Of a DNA stretch of 50,277 nt, positions 24,385-31,784 are shown piece by piece. The stretch lies in contig SRJI02000032.1 of assembly GCA_005473895.2 (NCBI GenBank), positions 1-50,277 of the forward strand. Reading direction: 5' to 3'. A program made the translations under genes and the position numbers. Under the pieces are notes generated by a model. The model was not told the DNA's origin. It was given only the letters and a program-made list of their open reading frames with translations, and searched no databases. Source of the DNA: Carideicomes alvinocaridis. GTDB lineage: Bacteria; Pseudomonadota; Alphaproteobacteria; Rhodobacterales; Rhodobacteraceae. Position 1 is the first letter of the stretch. Every line of letters starts with the position of its first letter.

Positions 24385-25812
24385 TCAGAACTGCATGTAG
24401 ACGAAGGCGGTCCGCGACCAGCGGCCCAGAAGCACCAGCGCGAGCAGCAGGGCGAGCCAGCCGGCCCAATGGACCGCCCGCGGCGCGCGCCGCAGCGACC
24501 GGGCAAGGCGGGGCAGCTCCGGCACCGCCTCGACCGCCAGCAACGCCAGGATCAGCGCGGCGAGGAAGGCATGCTCGGCCGTGAACGGATAGGAGGCAAG
24601 GAGCGTCGGCAAATCCGGCAGCGCCGCCACGATCCGGCGCAGGACCAGCCAGCCCTCGGTGGCGGAACCCGCGCGGAAGAAAATCCAGCTGACCAGCACC
24701 AGGTGAAAGACCAGCAGCCCCGCGGCCACTGCATGGACCCGCGCCCAGGCCGTGCCCGCGAGCCGCTGCGCCAGTTGGCGACGCGCCGGGCGCAGGGCCC
24801 GCTCGGCCCAGAGATAAAAGCCGTTCAGCCCGCCCCAGACGATGAATCCCCAGCCGAACCCGTAGCCCAGTCCCGCATGCCACAGGCCGCTGACGAGGAA
24901 GACCAGCATCAGCGCGAGATACCGGCGCAGACCGGAGGGCGCAGGGCCAAGCACCGGCCGGTAGAGGTAGTCGCGGAACCAGGCCGACAGGGTGACGTGC
25001 CAGCGCCGCGCCCAGAACTCTCCGATGGAGGTCGCGAAATATGGACGACGAAAGTTCTCCGACAGCCGGATCCCGAAGAGCCGGGACAGCCCCCGCGCGA
25101 TGTCGGTATAGCCGGAGAAGTCGCAGTAGATCTGGAAGGCGAAGAAATAGGTGGCGATCAGCAGCTCCATCGGCACGGCATAGGCGGCGATGTCGTAGCT
25201 GCGGTCGACGAAGGGGGCGAGGTTGTCGGCCACCACCACCTTCTTGACCAGCCCCCAGAGGATCAGCTGCCCCGCCACCGCCACCACGGCCGGATGCAGC
25301 CGCGCCCGCCGCCGCAGCCCGCCGCGGAAGGAGGCGATCCGCTCGATCGGGCCGGCGAGGATCTTGGGAAACCATGCGAGGTAGAGCAGGTCCTCGCCCG
25401 CCCCGGCCTCGGCCTGCGCCGGCGCGCGGTAGCGGTCGGCCAGGAGCGCGATGGCGGTGAAGGCATAGAAGGAAAAGCCCGGCGGCGCGGCGAGGCCGAG
25501 TGCGGGCAGCACCGCCACCCGCTCCGCCACCGGGTCCCAGTATTTCAGCAGCCCCATCAGCCCGAGGATCGCCAGCGTCCCGGCCCAGAAGACGAGGCCG
25601 CGCCGGCGCTTCGCGACAAGCAGCCAGCGCCCCGCGGCCAGGGCGATCGCCGCGACCGCCCCCAGCGCGGCCAGGCTTTCGGTCCCGAAAGTGCCGTAGA
25701 ACAGCAGGCTGGCGCCCAGCAGCCAGGGCAGGCGCAGACGCCGCGGCAGCCAGCGAAACCCGAGCAGGACCAGTGCGAGGAAGACGAAGAAGGCGGGTTC
25801 GGTGAACAGCAT
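24385..25812 (-). CDS. MBOAT-family membrane O-acyltransferase
   Basis: 475 residues, about ten membrane helices, the usual length of AlgI/DltB-type proteins. Family marks: A-W-F-P-K-I-L-A-G-P-I-E-R (the 'FPxxxxGPI' block), F-Q-I-Y-C-D-F-S-G-Y-T-D-I-A-R-G, R-R-W-H-V-T-L-S-x-W-F-R-D-Y-L-Y, and the invariant His in S-G-L-W-H-A-G. Such proteins pass acyl groups from the cytoplasm across the membrane for polymer O-acetylation, together with an SGNH protein. That partner is encoded directly downstream. No alginate or cellulose synthesis genes are nearby; instead the gene is 27 bp behind two cytochrome c genes. Confidence 0.92.
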   Translation of the reverse strand: MLFTEPAFFVFLALVLLGFRWLPRRLRLPWLLGASLLFYGTFGTESLAALGAVAAIALAAGRWLLVAKRRRGLVFWAGTLAILGLMGLLKYWDPVAERVAVLPALGLAAPPGFSFYAFTAIALLADRYRAPAQAEAGAGEDLLYLAWFPKILAGPIERIASFRGGLRRRARLHPAVVAVAGQLILWGLVKKVVVADNLAPFVDRSYDIAAYAVPMELLIATYFFAFQIYCDFSGYTDIARGLSRLFGIRLSENFRRPYFATSIGEFWARRWHVTLSAWFRDYLYRPVLGPAPSGLRRYLALMLVFLVSGLWHAGLGYGFGWGFIVWGGLNGFYLWAERALRPARRQLAQRLAGTAWARVHAVAAGLLVFHLVLVSWIFFRAGSATEGWLVLRRIVAALPDLPTLLASYPFTAEHAFLAALILALLAVEAVPELPRLARSLRRAPRAVHWAGWLALLLALVLLGRWSRTAFVYMQF

Positions 25813-25839
25813 TCCCCCGGCCCTCCCGCGCGTCGCCCG

Positions 25840-26379
25840 TCAGTACGAGGCGCCGCCCGCGCGCAATTCCTTGGGCACCTCGTCGATCGGGATCCCGGCA
25901 TTCAGCACGAGGTAATCGGCCAGCAGACCGCGCTCGGGCTCGGTCATCTTGATCTCGATATGGCTGGGCGATTGCATGGTGCCGAGCCAGGCCTCGCGCG
26001 TGCGATCCTGGGTGATCACGACGGTGATGATATGGCAGGACTGGCACAGGGCCATCGCCAGGTCGCGCCCGTCCGTGGGCTTGTCCGACAGCGGAAAGGG
26101 CGCGCGCACGGCGAGGTAGCCGGCCAGCGTGTCCTCCTCCGCCCCCATGAGGCCGAGCCCGCCCGCCGCGTCGATCGCCTCGCGCCAATGGGCGGCATCG
26201 CCGGTGTCCTGGCTGATGGCGGTCGCGAAATCCTCCGGCAGACCCGCGGCCTCGGCGGTTTCGAGCAGCGTGCGCCCGCCGGCCGGGATGAAGGCAAACA
26301 GGTCATCCTCCTGCGCCAGCGCCGCGGCTGAACCGAGCGCCAGGAGCAGGGGAAGGGTGGAAAGAAAGCGAGGCGGCAT
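25840..26379 (-). CDS. Exported c-type cytochrome, paralog B of a tandem pair
   Basis: 179 residues. A Sec signal peptide ends near A-A-A-L-A-Q. A single heme motif C-Q-S-C-H lies at 112-116, unusually far from the N-terminus. Downstream H-I-E-I-K-M-T-E-x-E-R supplies a candidate axial Met. The N-terminal half repeats features of the upstream gene product (D-D-x-F-A-F-x-P-x-G-G-R). Periplasmic electron carrier or subunit. 12 bp after its paralog and 27 bp before MBOAT, so in one operon with the E1 genes. I cannot assign it to a named cytochrome class. Confidence 0.82.
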   Translation of the reverse strand: MPPRFLSTLPLLLALGSAAALAQEDDLFAFIPAGGRTLLETAEAAGLPEDFATAISQDTGDAAHWREAIDAAGGLGLMGAEEDTLAGYLAVRAPFPLSDKPTDGRDLAMALCQSCHIITVVITQDRTREAWLGTMQSPSHIEIKMTEPERGLLADYLVLNAGIPIDEVPKELRAGGASY

Positions 26380-26391
26380 GGCGATCTCCGG

Positions 26392-26940
26392 TCAGAACCG
26401 CAGCTCGGGGGGAACGTCCTCGAGCTTCAGCGGCATGTTGATGGCGGAATAGGCGGCAAAGGTCGCGCGTTCGGTCTCGGTCATCGGGATCTCGGCGTGG
26501 AACGGCGACTTGAAGGTGCTGAGCCAGCTCGTCTCGTCCCGCTTCTGCATCAGGTAGCCGGTGAAAAACGAGTGGCAGAACTGGCATTGCGCGATGGCCA
26601 GGTCCTTGCCGTCCGGCGGCAGGGCCGACAGGTCGCCGCCGGCAAGCGCTGCCCCTGCCGATCCCTCCAGCGGAAAGTTGAGCGCGGCATAGCCGGCCAG
26701 CGTGGCGGCCTGGCTGTCGTCGAACCCGGCCTCCCGGGCCCAATCCGCCCAGGCGTCGCGCCCGTCCTGGCGGGCGGCCAGCCCGGCCACGTCGAGGCCG
26801 GGCTGGCCCAGGACCTCGGCCACCAGGCTGCGCCCGCCGGAGGGCATGAAGGCAAAGTCGTCGCCCTGGGCGCGCAGCAGCGTCGCGACGCCGATCAGGG
26901 TTCCGAGCAGCGCCGCCCGGGCGCCGCTAGCGCAGGTCAT
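26392..26940 (-). CDS. Exported c-type cytochrome, paralog A of a tandem pair
   Basis: 182 residues. The N-terminus has a hydrophobic signal segment, with probable cleavage near L-L-R-A-Q-G. The heme motif is C-Q-F-C-H at 119-123. The tail P-F-H-A-E-I-P-M-T-E-T-E-R matches paralog B closely, giving a candidate axial Met. Its ATG lies 14 bp inside the upstream zinc-protein gene, so expression is coupled. Two related cytochromes encoded beside a Tat-exported dehydrogenase subunit suggest they accept its electrons; this is inference. Confidence 0.82.
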   Translation of the reverse strand: MTCASGARAALLGTLIGVATLLRAQGDDFAFMPSGGRSLVAEVLGQPGLDVAGLAARQDGRDAWADWAREAGFDDSQAATLAGYAALNFPLEGSAGAALAGGDLSALPPDGKDLAIAQCQFCHSFFTGYLMQKRDETSWLSTFKSPFHAEIPMTETERATFAAYSAINMPLKLEDVPPELRF

Positions 26941-27253
26941 CGCGGCCCCCGGGGAAGGTGTAGACCGGGACCTCCTGCCGGTCGATCATCTGCGCGTGCC
27001 GGAAGTCGGCCCCGCGCATCATGTCGAGCTGCATGGCGACCTCGTCTTCTGTGTACTGCTCGCCGCAGGCGTCGCAGACCAGCGAGGGGATGTCCCGGAC
27101 AAGGACCAGCCGCCCCCCCGACCAGAAGGCCATGTCCACCCGCCGCCGCCGCAGGAGGCCCGAATTGCAGGCATCGCAGCGGGGATCCTCCGGCGGCCGG
27201 CTCTCGGCACCGCCCGCCAGGGGAAAGGCATGGCTGCGTTCAGACGAGGCCAC
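26927..27253 (-). CDS. YgiT-type zinc-finger protein
   Basis: 108 residues from a GTG that overlaps the end of the E1 beta gene by 14 bp. Two CxxC pairs (Cys 26/29 and 60/63) and the G-x-L-V-L-V-R-D-I-P-S-L-V-C-D-A-C-G-E segment match the YgiT-type/MqsA N-terminal zinc finger. There is no MqsA-like HTH after it and no MqsR toxin gene nearby, so a toxin-antitoxin role is unlikely. No signal peptide. Locked by overlaps between a dehydrogenase gene and a cytochrome gene, it may help maturation or regulation of that complex; the function is unknown. Confidence 0.75.
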   Translation of the reverse strand: MASSERSHAFPLAGGAESRPPEDPRCDACNSGLLRRRRVDMAFWSGGRLVLVRDIPSLVCDACGEQYTEDEVAMQLDMMRGADFRHAQMIDRQEVPVYTFPGGRDDLR

Positions 27254-28208
27254 GGGCCGCCTCCACCACGTTCTGCGCATCCGGGCGCATCCAGAGGAAC
27301 ATCTCGGGCGAGGCCGGCGGCGGCGCATCCGGGAAAGCCACGCGCTTGACCTTCACGCCGTCCACGTTCTCGACCACGCGGGCGATCACCTCGGCGCCGG
27401 GGCAGAGCGTGTAGTAGGACTGGTCCACCGTCAGCAGGCGCTTGGTCTTGCCGACCGAGTTCACCAGCGTGTCGGTGTCCATTTCCTTGAGGGTGCGCAG
27501 GTCGATCACCTCCACGCCCATGCCGTCGGCCTTGAGCGTCTCGGCGGCCTCCAGCACGCCGGGCATGCCGCCGCCGGAGCTGACGATGGTCAGGTCGCTG
27601 CCCTCCATCCGCACCGCCGCCTTGTTCAGCGGCACCTCGTAGGGCTCGTCCGGCACCTCCTCGGTCAGGGTGCGCAGACCCGCGGGATAGAGATAGACCA
27701 CCGGGTCCGGCGAGCGCAGCGCGGCATGCATGAGCCCCTTGGCGTCGTAGGGCGTCGAGGGGATCACCGTGCGCACCCCGGGGATGTGCATGTAGTAGCT
27801 GTCTTCCTCGTAGCAGGAATGCTGCCCGGCAAAGCCCGGCGTCTGGCCGGTCATCTCGATCACCCAGACCACGGGCATCGACGCCTTGCCGCCGGTCATC
27901 AGCCGCAGCTTGCCGGCGACGTTCTGGATCACCTCGAAGGGGATCAGCGCGCCCTGGTAGGGAATGTAGGTGGCCGATTTCGACCCCGAGAGCCCGGCGC
28001 CCAGCACCGCCGAGGCCATCCAGTTCTCGTCGATGCCGGTATTGACCACGCGCTTGCGGCCGAACTCCGTCTCGAGGTTGATCACCGGCTTGCCGGGGTT
28101 CGAGGCGACCGGCGGGGTCAGCTCGAAGATCCAGGTCATCGCCGGATCCTGCTGCATCTCGTGTTGCACGGCCTCGAGGACCGCGTACATCCAGCTTTTC
28201 TGTGCCAT
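27240..28208 (-). CDS. ThDP-dependent 2-oxoacid-type dehydrogenase E1, beta subunit
   Basis: 322 residues, the normal length for a pyruvate/acetoin-type E1 beta. Seen: an N-terminal pyrimidine-binding domain with N-T-G-I-D-E, where the Glu sits at the ThDP-activating position of the usual 'D-T-P-I-A-E'. The transketolase C-terminal domain follows, with V-I-P-S-T-P-Y-D-A-K and D-L-R-T-L-K-E-M-D-T-D-T. It has no signal peptide of its own. Since the alpha subunit carries a Tat signal, beta would have to be co-exported as a folded heteromer (inference). 29 bp after alpha; no E2 or E3 gene follows. Confidence 0.88.
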   Translation of the reverse strand: MAQKSWMYAVLEAVQHEMQQDPAMTWIFELTPPVASNPGKPVINLETEFGRKRVVNTGIDENWMASAVLGAGLSGSKSATYIPYQGALIPFEVIQNVAGKLRLMTGGKASMPVVWVIEMTGQTPGFAGQHSCYEEDSYYMHIPGVRTVIPSTPYDAKGLMHAALRSPDPVVYLYPAGLRTLTEEVPDEPYEVPLNKAAVRMEGSDLTIVSSGGGMPGVLEAAETLKADGMGVEVIDLRTLKEMDTDTLVNSVGKTKRLLTVDQSYYTLCPGAEVIARVVENVDGVKVKRVAFPDAPPPASPEMFLWMRPDAQNVVEAARGLV

Positions 28209-28237
28209 TTGTCTGTCCTTTCAGATGCACCGCGGCC

Positions 28238-29455
28238 TCAGCCGAACTGGCGGGCGGCCACCGCGCCCTCGGCGAAGACGTGTTTCAGCCCGTCCTCCGG
28301 TTTGCAGAGCGGCTGCGCGAGCGCCCAGTCGAAGGCCTCGCGGATCTCGGCCTTGATCTCGTCTTCCATGTCGAGCGCGGCCTGCTCCTCCAGCACGCCC
28401 CAGTCGACGAGGATCGCGCGGGAGATGTCCACCGGGTCGCGCTGCATCCAGGCGCGCAGCTCGCGCTCTGGCCGGAACGAGGTGATGGCCAGCGGGTCGT
28501 AGCCGAAGGCCCCCAGCTTGCCCGCCTCGGCCCCCGGGGCGCCCCAGTGGTTGTAGTAGCGGTAGGTCTTGGCCTCGATGAAGGTCGGACCCTCGCCAGC
28601 CCGGGCCCGATCCACCGCGTCCTTGGCGGCGTTGTAGACCTGTACCACGTCCTGGCCGTCCACCGTCACCGCCGGGATGCCATAGGCCGCCGCCGCCGAG
28701 GCGATGTCGTCATGCGGGCAGGACAGGCGGTAATGGGCGTATTGGTGGTAGAGGTTGTTCTCGCACACGTAGATCAGCGGCAGGTCAAGCAGGCGCGCAT
28801 TGTTGAGCGTGGAGTGGAAATGCGGCGCGGCATAATTGCCGTCCCCGGCAAAGACGACGGCCACCTGGTCGGACCCGCGCGCCCGCATCGCAAAGGCGGA
28901 GCCCGAAGCGATCACCGGGGCCGGGCCGATCATCCCGTCCGCGCCGATGAAGCCCACCGACGGGTCGGAGATATGCATCTCGGCCCCGTAGCCGCCGTTC
29001 ATGCCGGTGGCGCGGAAATCCATTTCGGCCACCATGGTCGGGATGTCGACGCCCTTGGCGATGGCATGGCCCGAGGGCCGGTGCGAGGAATAGACTAGGT
29101 CGATCTGCTCGAACGGGCCGTCATTGCGCAGCGCGGCGCAGACGCCCGTGGCGACCGCCTCCTGCCCGGCATAGAAGTGGTTGTAGCCGCGATACTCGGT
29201 ATTGGTGAGCATCTCGTCGGCCTGGGTCCGTTCGTGCCACCGGATCTTGAGGATCGTGCGGTACATGTCGATCAGCTTTTCGTCGGACAGGTCCTTGGCG
29301 AAGAAGGTCATCTCCTTCTGCACGGCGAAAGCCGGGCGGCGCGCGACCGACACCGCCGCGCCGGTAAATGCCGCGAGCTTGAGAAAGTTGCGGCGCGAAT
29401 CCGACGATGGAGCCTCCTCCGACATGCGCACCAGGTTTCGGTCGATGTCTTTCAT
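28238..29455 (-). CDS. ThDP-dependent dehydrogenase E1 alpha subunit with twin-arginine signal peptide
   Basis: 405 residues. Residues 20-26 read S-R-R-N-F-L-K, a textbook Tat motif, followed by a mild hydrophobic stretch and A-F-A before Val45. The mature part is an acetoin/pyruvate-type E1 alpha with the ThDP/Mg2+ motif GDG (204-206)-X26-NN (233-234). Departures: 'HRGHGH' is H-R-P-S-G-H (126-130), and the usual Glu within 'GDG-x-N-x-G-x2-H-E' is Ser. The ATG at 29455 follows AAGGGAGAGA; the frame to 29509 is ignored. Predicted location: periplasm. First gene of a seven-gene operon, with an FNR-type dyad 85 bp upstream. Substrate unknown; pyruvate, another 2-oxoacid or acetoin are possible. 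Confidence 0.88.
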   Translation of the reverse strand: MKDIDRNLVRMSEEAPSSDSRRNFLKLAAFTGAAVSVARRPAFAVQKEMTFFAKDLSDEKLIDMYRTILKIRWHERTQADEMLTNTEYRGYNHFYAGQEAVATGVCAALRNDGPFEQIDLVYSSHRPSGHAIAKGVDIPTMVAEMDFRATGMNGGYGAEMHISDPSVGFIGADGMIGPAPVIASGSAFAMRARGSDQVAVVFAGDGNYAAPHFHSTLNNARLLDLPLIYVCENNLYHQYAHYRLSCPHDDIASAAAAYGIPAVTVDGQDVVQVYNAAKDAVDRARAGEGPTFIEAKTYRYYNHWGAPGAEAGKLGAFGYDPLAITSFRPERELRAWMQRDPVDISRAILVDWGVLEEQAALDMEDEIKAEIREAFDWALAQPLCKPEDGLKHVFAEGAVAARQFG

Positions 29456-29539
29456 GGTTCTCTCTCCCTTCTGGTAACGGCGGCCAGCGGCGCGCCCGGC
29501 TTCTGCCATCGAGCGTAGGAATCGCGTCGCGGGGTGGCA

Positions 29540-29553
29540 TTGACCGCCGTCAA
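29540..29553 (-). promoter_or_regulatory. FNR-type site, TTGAC-CGCC-GTCAA
   Basis: Perfect 5-bp dyad with 4-bp spacer, 85 bp before the Tat-E1 alpha start. Confidence 0.68.
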
Positions 29554-29611
29554 CGGCCCTGCCGCCGGCCTCTCATTCCCGTCGATCGCGTCCCGCGGCC
29601 GCCTGCCCCGC

Positions 29612-29625
29612 TTGATGGCCGTCAA
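29612..29625 (+). promoter_or_regulatory. FNR-type site, TTGAT-GGCC-GTCAA
   Basis: Matches the FNR consensus half-sites TTGAT/RTCAA. It is 68 bp before the cytochrome c start at 29693, in the same divergent region as the site at 29540. Confidence 0.68.
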
Positions 29626-29692
29626 TGAGCCCGCCGGGGTCCGGCCCCATGCTTTCGGGGCAACCGGAATGGCAGCATGGGAGGACCCGACG

Positions 29693-30085
29693 ATGAGACT
29701 GATTTCAGCACTGACCACGGCGCTTCTGAGCGTCACCACGAGCGCCGCGCTGGCGCAGGACGCGGGAAAGGTGGAATACATGAACAGCTGCGTGATCTGC
29801 CACGGCGAGAACGGCAAGGGACACGGAAGCCTGACCAAGCTGCTCACCGTGGAGGTCCCAGACCTGACGCAGATAGCGGCACGCAATGACGGCGAATTCC
29901 CGATGCTCTCCGTCATCCACATCATCGACGGGCGGACCCGGATCCGCGGCCATGGCGACCCGATGCCGATCTGGGGCCAGCGGTTCAAGGAGGCGTCGGC
30001 CGGCCTCGGCAGCTACGAGTCCGAATTGCTGGTGCGCGGCCGGGTCCTGGCCCTGGCGACCTACCTGGAGGGTATCCAGGAATGA
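29693..30085 (+). CDS. Small exported class I-like cytochrome c
   Basis: 130 residues. A Sec signal ends near S-A-A-L-A-Q. Heme motif C-V-I-C-H (33-37) lies in the usual N-terminal position, followed by G-E-N-G-K-G-H-G. The candidate axial Met is in G-D-P-M-P-I-W-G. It is a standard monoheme periplasmic carrier, here divergent from the Tat-E1 operon across 240 bp with FNR-type dyads, so the two units are probably co-expressed. It is a natural onward carrier from the paralogous cytochromes to an oxidase (inference). GGGAGGAC precedes the start. Confidence 0.88.
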   Translation: MRLISALTTALLSVTTSAALAQDAGKVEYMNSCVICHGENGKGHGSLTKLLTVEVPDLTQIAARNDGEFPMLSVIHIIDGRTRIRGHGDPMPIWGQRFKEASAGLGSYESELLVRGRVLALATYLEGIQE

Positions 30086-30154
30086 GGCCCACCCGAGGAG
30101 CGCAGGTCGTGCCGATGGGTCTGCCCACGGCCGGCCTGCCCCCGGGACGCGATC

Positions 30155-30970
30155 TCAGTGTCGCAACGAGGCCACCTCCCGGCGGTCCGGCACCGGCGAA
30201 AGGGGGTGTGCCTGGGTCTCCTTCGCGCCCACCACCAGGGCCGGGCGGCGGTCCCGCCAGGACGGGATTTCGTCCAGCTCCGCCAGGTCCTTGAGGGCAC
30301 GGATATCCCGCAGGCGATAGCGCTGCTTGCCGAGGCTTTCGACCAGGCCCCGCGCGTTCAGGTCCGAGATCTGACGGCTGATGGATTCGACGGTCGTGTT
30401 GCACAGGTCGGCCCAGTCCCGCCGGGTGAGCGGGACAGTCACGATCACGCTGCCGTCGGGCTGCGGCGCCGAGGGGCCCAGATCCCTGGCCAGGATCAGG
30501 AAGGCCACGATGCGTTCGATCCGGCGGTTCGCCCGGCGCAGCCAGGCAAAGACCAGCTCCTGCCGGTATTGTTCCTCCAAGTCGGCCACGATCCCGCGCC
30601 GCAGCTCGAGATCCTCGGTGGCGAGACGGTTCGCGGCCCGCGCCGGGAACAGGCAGATCTCGCAATCGGTCACCGCCTCGAGCGCATAGGCCGCGGTCCG
30701 GCCGGGCAGCTCGCCCACCAGCCCGCCGGGCAGCACGAGGCCGAGCAATGTCCGGTTTCCGTCGCGGCTCATGTATTCCCGCCGCAGGTAGCCCTTGCGG
30801 AGGATGCCGATCAGGCCGGGGCGGGTCCCGACCTCGAACAGCGTCTCGTCGCGCGCCACCTTTCGGCTCACGGTTTGCAGGTCTTGCTGGGTGTTGGCGT
30901 TCTGCCGGATCGCGCGGCACAGGCGTGCGCCGCGCAGATGGCACATGGAACAGGACGGGATGTCAGCCAC
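30155..30970 (-). CDS. fnrL: FnrL-type Crp/Fnr regulator with Fe-S cysteines
   Basis: 271 residues from GTG at 30970, supported by GGGGAGA; the longer frame to 31039 runs through the operator. Cys7, Cys10 and Cys18 (C-x2-C-x7-C) plus a Cys in T-D-C-E-I-C (103 or 106) match the FnrL [4Fe-4S] ligand pattern. A cyclic-nucleotide-like fold and dimer helix follow. The HTH reads T-T-V-E-S-I-S-R-Q, keeping the E-x2-S-R residues that read TTGA half-sites. It senses oxygen in the cytoplasm and activates micro-oxic genes. A degenerate FNR site at 31026 suggests autoregulation. The C-terminus is longer than usual, by about 30 residues. Confidence 0.88.
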   Translation of the reverse strand: MADIPSCSMCHLRGARLCRAIRQNANTQQDLQTVSRKVARDETLFEVGTRPGLIGILRKGYLRREYMSRDGNRTLLGLVLPGGLVGELPGRTAAYALEAVTDCEICLFPARAANRLATEDLELRRGIVADLEEQYRQELVFAWLRRANRRIERIVAFLILARDLGPSAPQPDGSVIVTVPLTRRDWADLCNTTVESISRQISDLNARGLVESLGKQRYRLRDIRALKDLAELDEIPSWRDRRPALVVGAKETQAHPLSPVPDRREVASLRH

Positions 30971-31025
30971 AATCGATTCTCCCCACAGGCGAATACCACT
31001 CTCCCCTGTTTTCGCCGGCAGGGCA

Positions 31026-31039
31026 TTGACGAGACGCAA
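31026..31039 (-). promoter_or_regulatory. Degenerate FNR-type site, TTGAC-GAGA-CGCAA
   Basis: One perfect and one weak half-site, 56 bp before the fnrL GTG start; candidate autoregulatory site. Confidence 0.4.
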
Positions 31040-31071
31040 CCGCAGCGGCCGAGGGCGGGAAGGACGGCCCC

Positions 31072-31551
31072 CTACTCCCGCTCGCCCTCGAAGAACGAGG
31101 CCCTGATCTCCTTCACCACCCTCTCGCGCAGGTCGTCCTCGCGCAGGTGCATCAGGTTCTGGCTCCGCTCGAAGAAGACCGTGCTTTTCAGCGCCCGCGA
31201 CATTTCCTGGCGCAGCGTGCCCAGCATGTCCGGCGCGGCGAAGATCGCCAGTCGCGCGAAATCGCGGGCGCGGCGATGGCTGTCCAGGCGATCCACGATC
31301 TCCCGCGCGAAATCCCGCATGTCCTCCTTGATCGGGTCGGTGCCGTAGTCCAGCGAGGATCGCCGGCCGCTATGGTCGGAAGATTGGGTCCGGCCCGGCT
31401 TGTCGGACATGACGTCGCGCAGGTGCTGCGAGCGGCTGCGGCTGATCAACTCCGTCGGCGGGAAGGACGGCGGCGCGCCATCTTCCAGCCCGCGCAGGAT
31501 GCGGGCCCTGACCCCATCGGCGACCAACGCCCAGGTTCTCGGCTTGTGCAT
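31072..31551 (-). CDS. Host attachment (baeRF-like) family protein
   Basis: 159 residues from the ATG at 31551 behind GGAGG. It starts with K-P-R-T-W-A-L-V-A-D-G-V-R-A-R-I, typical of the 'protein required for attachment to host cells' family, a release-factor-like (baeRF) fold. It ends with a helical D-L-R-E-R-V-V-K-E-I segment. The family name derives from an Agrobacterium phenotype; biochemically it is poorly understood, and many members sit in stress or micro-oxic regulons. Divergent from a Crp/Fnr gene with a perfect FNR dyad between them. Confidence 0.8.
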   Translation of the reverse strand: MHKPRTWALVADGVRARILRGLEDGAPPSFPPTELISRSRSQHLRDVMSDKPGRTQSSDHSGRRSSLDYGTDPIKEDMRDFAREIVDRLDSHRRARDFARLAIFAAPDMLGTLRQEMSRALKSTVFFERSQNLMHLREDDLRERVVKEIRASFFEGERE

Positions 31552-31605
31552 GACGTGAGCCTCCATGCGATGCACCATCAACACATCGTCCCGGGCCCGC
31601 AGGCA

Positions 31606-31619
31606 TTGACGCACGTCAA
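31606..31619. promoter_or_regulatory. FNR-type site, TTGAC-GCAC-GTCAA
   Basis: Perfect dyad located 55 bp before the attachment-family start on the minus strand and about 165 bp before the Crp/Fnr gene on the plus strand. Confidence 0.65.
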
Positions 31620-31784
31620 GGCATCCTGCCGCCGTGATCCTGCAAGGAGGGTGGAGAGCACGCTTGGCACACACTCATATGGCGAATTACTCTGCCCACA
31701 GGGTCGCAGAGCGGATTCGGAAGCCGCCGGTCGAGCGCGTTCGGCCCGAGGGATGGCCGGACCAGTGCATGACAGGAGGCCGAC

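Noticed and set aside
23396-26188. Minus-strand 930-codon frame over MBOAT and SGNH genes
   Set aside because: Different phase from the MBOAT and SGNH frames, which carry membrane helices and catalytic motifs; this one is Gly/Ala/Arg-rich noise.
23257-26331. Plus-strand frame of over 1000 codons opposite MBOAT/SGNH/cytochrome genes
   Set aside because: Arg/Gln/Gly/Pro-rich shadow; it crosses four well-recognised minus-strand genes and shows no family motif.
26927-27253. MqsRA-type toxin-antitoxin system
   Set aside because: No toxin gene beside it and no HTH domain; both neighbours are metabolic genes.
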